From positions 15,015,088 through 15,079,087 of the forward strand of contig OX453272.1 in the NCBI GenBank assembly GCA_949710005.1: a stretch of 64,000 bases of DNA, written 5' to 3'. Under the pieces are notes generated by a model. It worked only from the letters and a program-made list of their open reading frames with translations, searched no databases and had not been told where the DNA came from. Shown piece by piece: positions 33,991-45,900 of the stretch. The stretch's first letter is position 1, and each line of letters opens with the position of its first letter. Origin of the DNA: Ricordea florida (taxonomy: Eukaryota; Cnidaria; Anthozoa; Corallimorpharia; Ricordeidae). A program made the translations under genes and the position numbers.

Positions 33991-36900
33991 GAGGGATTTA
34001 TAAAGCACTTTATCCCAAGGCTCAAAGCGCTTTACAACACTTTTTGTGGGGGACTTTGTCAGACTGCTTATTAAGGTGCAAATTGCAGCCACGCAGTTCA
34101 CAATCTTATCAGAGTGAATAGTAGGATACAGAGGTGCTCCCATAACAGAATAAGTGATAGACCATCACACCGGGGACTACGTCCTCTATTCTTTCCGAAC
34201 AGTGTGTGCAGGGTTCTTTAACGTCCCACACCAGTACTGCGAGACGGGACCTTGGTTTATCATCCTTATCTTCGACCAGTGGCTGATTTCCAACCAATTG
34301 GATGACATCACATTACGTAGGCTTGTTTAAAAACTGTTTGGTGTGCTTTAGTTAGCCTGTGACTAGTGTTCATTTCATCCGTAGTTGCTGTTCTTTCCAT
34401 GTCCATTATTTTGTTTCCCACTTTTTGTTTCTTTTACTCGACCCGGAAGTCTCGATTTAAGGTAGGAGGAATTTTACGGGAATAAATCAGACTTTCAACA
34501 CTAAATCTTGTTGTCCAGATTAGCATTTCATATTCCGAGGGTTTGTTGTCTGCTTCTGCTTCTTTTAATCGAACGCTTATTGGAAAATACATTGAGTGGA
34601 ATCGAAGCTCCTCCTAGTGGACATTTCATCGTTATCATAATCTCGTATACAGTCCTTAAAAACAGATAGGTATTAAGTTATCTTAGAGTCCGTACTGGGT
34701 CACACATTTTGAGTAATCTATGTAGTTACTCGCTCCTTAAAATTTAAAAGAAATGTTGCTTGAGAGCGAGGTTAGTGAGTTTAATTAGCATATAAACAAA
34801 AGAATACATTTTTGGCCACCATTTATACATTTGGTCTGTGGGGTATCAGTTTTCGTTTGCTTTATCCGTAAATAAGGTCAGGGTTTAAGACCCTTCGCGG
34901 TACACACCTATCCGAAATTTATGGTAGTACCCTCCCCGGGAGTGGATATAAATGTGACAAATCCGTTAACTCTATAATTGCGACAATGACATTTTGAACT
35001 TTCTACGGAGCTGGGACTCGGGTCTAAGGCCCAGGCCTTGTCGTATCACGTACCGACAAAATATTTATTTCTGCCTAATTCGCAGGCTCAGTCGTTAGAA
35101 ATACCATTTTTCTACAATAATATGATCTTTCTATAAAAAAAAATTAAAAGCGTATCGCATTCAATACAATAAATTGTTAAAAGTTGCAAATTGATGAGTA
35201 GACCACCAACTTAACCATAAAAATTAAAATTGAAAAATGGAAACCTTATAATTAAAATCGTATTAAACGAGCGATCCTCCAGAGTTTCAGGCATTTTGAA
35301 CCGCGGTTTAAGTAGCACTAAACCATCGTGTCCATGCAATTGAAGCCAAGTCTCCGTATCCAATTCATAAGAGTTTGGAAGAGTGGGAGGGACAGGAAGA
35401 TGGACTAACAGTCCCGCGCATATCAAATAGAAAAAGGTTGACACCATTACAAGACGTTTAGCTGGGTTACCTCAGGTACATAGACTAAACTGCTTTGGTT
35501 TTTCTCGTGTTATTTCTTTTCCATTTTTTCTTATGTCATAAAATGAAAAAGTTGCGCAGTGGTGTCTTTTACTCTTTTACTGCTGTTGAGTGGATTAATT
35601 CTTCTCTGCCCGATCTTTAAAGGATTTCACGGGAAGCGTAAGGAGTAGCTTTTTCCTCATAGTCAGAGCAGAATACAGCGAAATGGATTTAACACGAATG
35701 GTGTTTCCTTGTTAAAGAAAATATAGCCTTATGGAGCTGACGAATAGGACGTTTAATCGACAAATAACACGCGAATTGAAAAACGAACGTATGAAATTTT
35801 TCATGTGACGAATGGACCTCGGCAACGAACGCATCCATTGCAGCGACAAACACTTGTGGATGGAGAAGGCAAGGAATGGCCTGTTCACCAGCCAAAACTG
35901 ACCTGTATTTCTAACATTTTAAAACCTGTGTTGTCAAATGGAATTTGCCTAGGTACATCCAAGTCCTACAAATGCATAGAAGGAATTGAATACCTTATGT
36001 CATTGTGTATCGTATAAGGTATACAACTTCGAATCCTATCACCGAAGTGGGATCTTTGTAGTTTTAGATACTGTTTATTTTAATGTGACTCACGTATTAC
36101 CCAACATCGAAAGGCACGATCAGTGAATGGCTCAAGGATCGAGTGAGGCCTGTTCGTTGAGCATTTGACAAATCATGCCTTTCGTGTAGGTGTTAACATT
36201 CACATTATATTATTGAACTATTTTAACCTTGTCTTAGTAGTTTGAGGAGAGTTAAAGTAACAATGTATGCATGTAGGTTTTTTTGCGTCAGGGTGGGGTT
36301 GGGATACGATGGGGTAAAAGCTAAAATGTGATAGTGTGTGTTGCATTTTTTGCTGTTCGGAAATACAAAGACGGGCTGGCTAGTACCAAGGCTCCATACC
36401 GTCTGGTACCTTTTTGAAAAAGTGTTAACCCTGTTTAGGCCGCCAGTTTAGGTGGGGCCTAGCTGCCCTATAAACTTAATCAAACAACCGATCAGGAGCG
36501 TTGGATTGAAACAAATTTTATGAAAATTAAATTATAAATTTAATTCTAAAATTGAATTATGTTAGTAGTTAGATCAGTTAATCAGGATAAAATTGATGAC
36601 AGAGTTAACAATTTAATCGGGAACATTGAATAAAGTTAAATTTATTGTGCTCTCTTTACGTTTAGAATGACGCTGTGCAAAAAGCGTTTCTCTATTATGA
36701 CTCATGCATTAACTATGGACTCATAGAGCAAGCTGCAGCACGACCACTTCTTACTATCGTCGCCAGATACGGTTCCTGGAACATAACAGACGCGAACTGG
36801 ACTGAAAATGCCTGGAGTTTTCATGACACGTTGGTTGGTATGCATAGAAACCTCAGGCTGTCTCCATTTTTCAAACTTGAGGTGAAACCTGATCTTAGAG

Positions 36901-39900
36901 ATTCTTCACGTTATATCATCATGGTAATAAAAACGATTTCATTGTATTTTCCAAATAAATTTATTAGCTAACGACAAGAGAAAATGAGGAAAGAGAACAT
37001 AGCCCCGTTTGAAATGATAAGGGGACAGAATATATTAATTTTTTAGGGCTGAATCTATTTATATCTCGTTCCATGGCTGCGCGGTTTCCAAAGTTGAGGT
37101 CAAACGAAACAAGATCCCCATCGTGCAATGAAATTACAACCACGTAATGAGAAGGACATCAGCCATTGGTCAGTAAAAACAGTTTCCGGATCTTCTCATA
37201 GTATGAGAACCCAGTATGGAAGATACGTTCTCTTACCTAATTTTCTCTTGCTAACGATTAGTTTCTGTGAGGCTTACATTTTGAGTTTCTTATCCTCTGG
37301 GATAATCTAAAAAAACCTACACACGGTTGTTAGCAAGGTTGGTTTCCTGCCAATAATTGTGATCGACGCTATGGGGCAACGATTCATTTGAAAAAAGAAG
37401 CAACAAAACATATCTCGATTTAACCAACTTTACTGGACTGAATACCCACACCACAGCAAGTAAAAATCGCCTTTACCAAAGCTTAGTTTGTGGTAGGTTA
37501 ACAAATATACTGTTTGAACCTTCAAGATTTAAAGAAATATATTACTGCCAATATTACTGAATGTAAGTTAATACAAACAGAGATCACAGGCAACAGTGGC
37601 TCAGTTTGTAAATTTCTCAGAGACTGAAAAAAGTGCATGAGACTATAGGTCGAGTGCAGTTTGTTTTCTTTAAAAGAATTACGACTGCTTATTTATTCCA
37701 AATTGCTCTCAAAGCAATTTGATTACTTGTTAATAATATACATGGAAACATCAATTTCAAATTTCTCCACTGCTTGGGATTAATTGATTAAGGATGCCTA
37801 ATTGGTAGATGCTTCGCTTTGGTTCGCGATTTCTTCGGCTTTCTGTATTATCCTGATGTAGGAAAAGCCCGCAGATCGCTATGTGTCGAGTGGAAGGGCC
37901 AGGCAGGTTTTAAGAGTGACGCGCGACTGACCTGGACGCTGCTTTGCCATTTTATTTACCCCTCCCTTGGATCAATCGTGACGAAAGGTGACGAAAAACA
38001 AAATGCTCTGTAAATTTGTCACTGGGGTGTATCAAAGTAGAGGTTAAAACTGACACTGACGCAGACATTACAGTGATCGCTGAGAGTGTTAACCAACAGG
38101 CCGGCATAGATAATCAGTCAGTCCAGAGTTTCAGTTAAAGGTGTTGTAAAGGCAAACATGAAAACCCGGAAATTCCAAAGAAACACCACAGACATCAATG
38201 TGGCTGATAACCTCAAGGAGTCCTTACCACTTCATGCACCAGGCGAGTGCAGTTTTTCCTAGGACAATGCCTCTTATCGCGAGTTTCCTTTCCCGTCCCT
38301 TTTGTGATTTTATCTGTGAAGGCACCCTTTAATCCCACTCCGGGATCTCCTCAGCAACACCCTCCTTTGGGGGAAAAGCACAACAAAACTCCTACAAGAA
38401 GGGTATTTGTTATTAATGCTCTCTCATCCAAGCGACCAAAGGAAGTGTGGAGAGTAACACGCCACATCCCCGACCCTAGTCCTAAACTTCTCCAAGCGGA
38501 CAGGATAGACTTAACACGTTCTTCTTAAGTACAAATGAGAGAACTCTAGGTACCAAACCGAATAAAAGATCAGATCTAATAGACCTTGTGAACTCTTTTT
38601 CGGAACTTCCTCGGACTTCGCATCCTTTTAAAATTGCGCAGTTTCTCTCTAATGGAAGTGGAGAAAGAGATCGATACATCAACTGGTATAGATCAAATTC
38701 CGATTAAACTTGTAAAACTAGCCAAGGAACATCTATAACGTAGATAATCAAACGTTGTATTGCAACCTCAAATTTTCCCAGACTCTGAAAGATAGCACGA
38801 GTCTCCCCTATTTCTAAAGTTGATGAACCCTTGTCTGACGCTATCGAAAGTGTCCGAGCGCTTGGTGCTTAAGGTATCAGTAAGGGGAAAATTTGCCATT
38901 TTTCATGCTTTTACTTTTTTAAACGGTTGGATAAATCTTAAGATTATCTTTAAAATTAAAAAAACTCCACGAAAAAACATTATATCCGTCGCTAGTTATT
39001 GCGCGATAAAAATTTTTTGCACACTAATTACTTAATTGAGAGTTGACAAGTTCTGTCAAATGAATATTAATTGTCGTGGCAAGGTGTCACGTGACACCAA
39101 TAACATGCTGAGTTTGACACGCGATTTCGCCCGCCATATTCAGTGCACGGATGTCTTCGAGGAAGAACAAGCGATCTTGCCCTTTTTCATCGGCTAAAGG
39201 AAGGCCAAAGAAGGCAAAAAACACTTGACAAAAAGTGGGCCGCTAAATTAGCGGAAAGCGACAAAGGGTCTTCATAGGAGACCGACAAAGGGTCTTCATA
39301 GGAGGAAACACCTGGCAGAGAGCTTAGTCCTCTCTAAAGTAAATTATGCATGCTCTGTTCTCCACCCCTTCCAGCATTTTAAAAGAAGCGCCTCCAAAGG
39401 ATACAAAATGCATGCGCGGGATTTCTCACAAGAAGGTTCACAGGAGTGGAGGACGTTGTAAACTTGAACTGGCAATGAATAAGAACGTTTGTTATAAGTC
39501 GCTATATGATGAAACGTCTTCTTGGTATCTTAAATTAAATTTACACAAGGTCAATGCTTATAGCTCAAGACCCTCGACTGCGCCTGTCCTTTCTATTCCG
39601 AGAGAATCAGGTACATTTCAGCACTCGGCAGCAACAACTTTTGATACGCTCCCTGTGGTAATTAGAAAAATAACTGAGTGCAATCTCTTCTGTCGTAATG
39701 TGAAGAGACATCTTTTATATAAGGCATTCTAAACAACAAAATGCACAACTGTAAATATGTATATATTATATTTCTATTTCTATTTCTATTTCTATTTATT
39801 TATTTTAAATTGATGGCGCAGATATTGTAGATGAAGATCCTCTTTTTGTTGAATACTCTGCAATAAATCATTATCTTATCTTATGTTGTCTTATCTTATC

Positions 39901-42900
39901 TTATCTTATCTTATCTTACAAGAGACTCAAAGATAAGCTTAGTTGAACTCCGCTCAAATTTAAAATGAGGATCTCGCGACAACCTGGGCATGTGAGAAGT
40001 TAAATGACTACATCCTTGGCAAAGATGTCCTGATTGAAACTGACCACAGGCTACCGGTACCCTCTACTTAGTTCAAAAACCATGAATAAAAAATGAGGCT
40101 GATGAAATATTCATTTGAGATAACTGACGTTCCTGGAAATGAATTGATTAGAGCAGATGCCTTGTAAAGGGTACCCCTGAGACGACCCCCTTCAAGAGAA
40201 GACATGCGTCTCACTGAAGACCTGAATTTTTATGTGCATGGCACACTTTGTTGAAAGTCTATCTGTAACTGAGATGTGGCTGCAACAGTTAAAACGCCAC
40301 CAGCAGTTCCTGGAAATGAATTGATTAGAGCAGATGCCTTGTAAAGGGTACCCCTGAGACGACCCCCTTCAAGAGAAGACATGCATCTCACTGAAGACCT
40401 GAATTGTTATGTGCATGGCACACTTTGTTGAAAGTCTATCTGTAACTGAGATGTGGCTGAAAGAGTTAAAACGCCACCAAGCAGGATGGCGAAATGTGCA
40501 GAAAACTCCATGAATTCTGTAATGAAGGCTGGCCAGATAAACCTAAATGAAACGGTGCATAATCACCATTCAAAGGGGTCTCCTGATGGAAAATTAGAGA
40601 ATCACGATTATCTCAACGGTTAGACATCCTTGACAGAATTCGCTCAGGCAATTAAGGAATTCGTAAATGTCACGAAAGAGCTCATGAGTCAGACTGGTGG
40701 CCAGCCCTTATCAAGCAGATTCAAGATATGGTTTCTACCTGCCCTGCGTTCCATTAACACGAAGAAAAAACATGCTGATCTGAACTCTACTCTCGGAACG
40801 ACCGTGGTAGAGAGGAAGGCACTGACCTTTTTCACTAAAATGGAAAGGACTGTATCGATGCTGATGATTACTATTTAAGACACTTTGAAATCGTTAGTCT
40901 GGGAAGTATTAACTAACTACCCACAAGGCAACGGGGAAGCTGCGAGAGCGGTAGAAACGGCAAGACGCTTGCTCACAACATCGAAAGATATCATACATAG
41001 CACTCCTGTCTAACCGAACCACCCCACTCCACGTGTACACAAAAGCGGAGCTACTTCTTATAAGGATGCTCCGCTCCACCCTCCAGTTGGCCCAGAAATA
41101 TCAAGCACTAGGTGGCCAGATGCAGAACAGCTGCAAAGGTCATACAAACACGTCGAAAACTGGAACAGGCGTCACGGAACATCAATACTTCCTGCTTATA
41201 TATATTTAAAACCAGGCGACAATATTTGTGTGGCAGACAAGACTTTCCCGAGGTGAAAGTGTGCAAATACACCGAACTAAAGTCCCACGTGGTCAAAATG
41301 AAGCTGTTACGATACACCAAATAAGCCTGTTCTCAGTCCGCACAGAAAATACAAACGCACCTCCGCCACGAACTTATTTGAGACTGACAATTGAAACTCG
41401 AGTGGTCTTCAAAGGGAGCCATCGCTTAACTTAAATATACGTTAACAAACTATCTCAACTTCAAAACTAAATAACTCTAGTCACCACTGACACTGCAACT
41501 CATGAGCACCTTGAAATGTCCACTTGAGAGCAAACAACTCTTGAATTCTCCTTCGGATAGCCTCTCCAGACAACTTCATGGCAAACGCGATCTCCAAACA
41601 GCTCTTGACTACTTAAAACTACTTGTAGTTCGTATAGTTTGATCGTCCGGGTGAGGGTAGTTCTGAAAAGACCTGTTGCTGGTGACTGACGTTTCGACAA
41701 CCTCAGCGGAAGTCATCTTCAGAGTCAAGTGAATAGTGTTTGTCAGATATGAAATAGTATCCTGAGTGATTGAGATCTCATCTAGATATTTAGGTTTTTA
41801 AAGTTAAAAAATTAGGTAACGAATGTATGTCACAGGGGTTTTTTATGTATTTATTGTGTTACGAACTGCACTTGACTGCCTGCAAACTCTTGGGTTTTAG
41901 TTAGACCAGACCTCTCACGCCATAACGAGAGATGCATACCTGGGTAACAGCAGCTACCACTTGAAGGTAAGTAAATCGTAATGCTTACTTACTTACTTAC
42001 TTAACGCTTAATCGTAACACAGCAACAAACTGCATATGACAAGAGCGTTACACTTCAATAAAGTTCAATTGGTTTCAGTTGATTGTAATTTCAAGACAAT
42101 ATAAGTGAGAAAGCCACCGTCTTTGGTGCAAAACAACGAATCGATTACTCCGGTATTAATCAAATTCAATAATGTTCAATAAAATGCAGCAGCAATTCAC
42201 ATCTAACTAACGTGCGAAACATTGGAAGAACAGCTGATTAATAGGAGTCTACTCGGCATATACGGTTTCGTTTGACATTTAATGCACTCCTAATTTCAAC
42301 TACGAAATCCCACCTTTTGATTTCGTTACCCGAGTAGTATTACAAAAATGCTTGCGATGCGCTAGAAAATTCTGCATTATTCATAAGTTTTCATCTACGA
42401 GCCATCTCTCCCAGTTGCGCTTGTGTCACAAATGAATGTAGTTTAGTAAGTTAAACCGCACTCAGTTACCATCAATAGTAACTATAGTAAAAAGAATTAC
42501 CGACGTTCAAAATGCTCGATTTGACTGGACATCGGTATGTTCAAGTGAGAGACTCAATTTCATGGATAGCCAGGCAAAATCCATCGGAGTTGCCAAAGGG
42601 ATTTTATTCTCCCCTCTGTTGACAACGGCAGCATCACTCATGGAAGCACCCGCCTGCATAGAAATCGACAAGAAATGGAAGGTGCCTGCACTGCTATGGT
42701 TCGTGATTGCCTCCAAAAAGGATACATCGCGTCCGCACAGAATCAGCAAAACATTCGTTTTATTAAAATGGCTGTGTAATTTTTTGTTATTTGTAGCTTT
42801 TTGCATCATATTTTGTATATCATATTTTTAATATTTTAATAAAACAGAGTAGTTTACATTTACTTATATAAACAGGGCATCCGTTGGTAGCAGTTGGGTC

Positions 42901-45900
42901 ATGTGACTGAAGGATTTATCCTGCTTTAAATAATAATTATTTTACTTACTTTCTTACCAACAAGTCGGGTGCAATCCACTTGTTGTTGGGTGCCCTACAA
43001 GAAAAGGAAGGCATGTTAGTGGAGAGGTATATATGATGATGACCACAATGAAGATGAAACACAACGACAGCTCTGTCGTATCCCAAAGCCGTATTCAAAC
43101 CGATGGAATAGGATTGTCTCACATAAAACCACACACTCAGATCCTGCTCTTACCTGCAGCATTTGACGAGATAACTGCATGCCATTAGAAGAACATATAG
43201 CGAATCCATTCCTTAACGTTGACGTCGTTAACACGAGAAGTTGTTCCACTTTTGATGTGATTTTAGCCCTATCGATCCAAATTAACGACCTTAACCATGA
43301 TTTTTCGGCTTTCCTGAAGAAGGGTCAAATTTGCCGAGATGTTTTCGCACACTAGTCAAAGCCCTCCTTCAACGACTTAATCCTTAAGCAGATTCAGCAA
43401 AATGTAACCGTCCATTTCGATGATAAAAAAGTATGAATTCAACCAGGTGATCGCTGCTGTTCAATTAATATGTACCAGACGTTTGCAAACAGTAGGTCAA
43501 AATCCTGTCGAAGAAGCATTATGTCGCCAGATCTTCACATTTGTCAGCCATGTTTGGTATAAACAGAAAGCTTAGGAACCGGGCTTTGATTCTTCGTTTA
43601 GGTCTGGGGAGAATGGTGAAAACTGTCCTTTCGGCCAGCGCACGTTAGTAATCGCACTTGCGGTCATAACGTTTGGCCCACTTTTCAAGACAAAAGAAAA
43701 TGTCTGAGGTATTTACCGGGCTTTTAGAAAGTAGATTTCCTCCAAATGTTTCTTTCTGCTTGCAATGCATCAGGAAGGAATGTCTTTGTCAGGATGAAGT
43801 AGCTTTCGCCATAAATATCCCGCATGAAATAACCCGCCGGGTTATAATTCTTTTCACGTCAAATGAGCCGCCTCTATTTTTCAGGCGCTTCGCAGTGTCT
43901 TGCAAAACATAAAGGAATTCAGCTGTTTATAGACGGCAGCGAAGGACTTTCCTTTTGACGCCATGTTCCATTAGCTTACATTTATTGAGTCACCAACTGT
44001 TTAAAGCGCGGGCTCAAATGTCCGTTATTTGTGGCCATGAATCAGGATGGAGTTCCAACTGGTGATATAGTCCCACCTCAATAAAGGTTTGCTGAATACT
44101 TTGCTTTCGTTAAGGTTTTGGAGCACCTCATCAACTGTAGGTAAAAGGGAACGTTCTCCAATGATGGCCTCATTGGCTCTCCGCATGTCTACACACAGAC
44201 GTATTTAATTATTCTGTTTTGGAACTACAACAACTGGACTAACCAATGGTGTAGGGCCTTCCACTAGTTCAACTAAAGTAAAACTCTCCTCTGAATTTTA
44301 TTGTCATCTTTGTCGGCTACAATGATCAGTTCTATCTGCATACAAGGTAAAACTCTTCATCCATCGCTGCCATCGTTTTCCTACTTTCGAAGGGTCATCA
44401 CGAGGATCGAATGGTTTCACTGTAGAGAGGTCATCTATGATAACGGATGTCATGATTCGGTTAAACGGGGTTTTCACAAATTCCTCGTCGCCTGATGTCG
44501 TATCCCAAACCCGAATTCAAACTGATGGAATAATGTTGTTACGAGATATACTTCATGCCAGTATGCCATATAGTCTCCAGCGCCCAACACAATGGTGCGG
44601 GAGACTATATGGGATACTGGCATTAAGTATAAACCGTTGTTACACACAAAACCACACACTCAGATCAAATCCGCCATGCCTGTTTTTATTGACAATCCCT
44701 ACATGCACTCGGCAACTAGGTACTTGATATATGATGTACCAAAGCGTACTTCACGAACACTTTTCTTTTGAAGAATTGTTCAATATCACTGATGTGAAGG
44801 AAAGGAGTGAATGGAAACGAGATCCTCCCATTGTGCTATGAAATGATCATGTTTTACGGCCCCCTAGATCTCTTTAAGCCCAACGGATGTTCGCACGCCA
44901 CTGAAACATTATTGAACTTGTACAATGGTGGAAAATGGTCCAGTAATTTCCGAATCGTCCGAGGCAAAATGACCAACACAAGTTTCAATATCGCTGGATT
45001 TATGCAGTCATACTGCGTTGTAGAGCTCCTCTACTTTGATGATCATGACGGCTTCAACGACCGACAGTTATTTTACTTTCCGCCAGAAATTGAAGTCAAC
45101 TACAAAGACCTTGAAATTTACTTGCCCGCTCACATGTGCTCAATTAAAGATGTCTTTCTGCTCGTCATGGATCTACACGAGACACACAAAACCTACAGTT
45201 TTGGTGAGGACGCCATGAAATCGTTCATCAAATACCACGATGCGCTTAACGAAAGGAAGCGGTCAACAATAGACAACATGCGAAGCGTTCTTTCAAACGC
45301 CAAGAGACAAAGCGCACGTTCATCTACGATCTTTCAAGTCGCAGATCTCTGTACTAAATCTGCATCCACACAACCCCATTAAGGTCAGCGCCTGCCTTTA
45401 GAAGTTGAAGAAGACAGCATGAACCGCGCAACAATTCTAATGAATCACTTTCAACGTCAAGTACATTCTTTGCCCACCCACGACATGGTTTTTAACTCCA
45501 TCAAGGAAACCCAAGAGGTTTTCACGTGCTCGCGTCGCAGTTATGTTGTTACAACGACAATACATCTTCAAAAGTAGAAAAGCCTGAGAAAGTTAAGGAG
45601 AACTTAGAAAGAAACAAGTTAGCTAAAATGTGATGCCAAAGCTGTGAAACGTCCATTAATTGGGGACCTTATCGAGACGAAGCGAATGAACCACTTTCAG
45701 CAATTGTTCTGCCGTCGATTTCTACGAATTTAGGGTTTCGTGTTCTGCCTTTAGTGCACATACGGCCTATCATAGTGCTCCAACACTGGCATAAATAAGA
45801 TGTCACGCACATGGGTTATCAAATAAGTGATCTCTCTACCTGGATGCTGCAAGGCTACATGCGACTTCGTCGGTTTGGAAAGCTTCCCTATAACAATCTT

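Noticed and set aside
42507-42831. Overlapping ORFs on both strands (100 and 89 codons)
   Set aside because: Neither shows a recognised motif or consistent exon edges; chance or unknown repeat.
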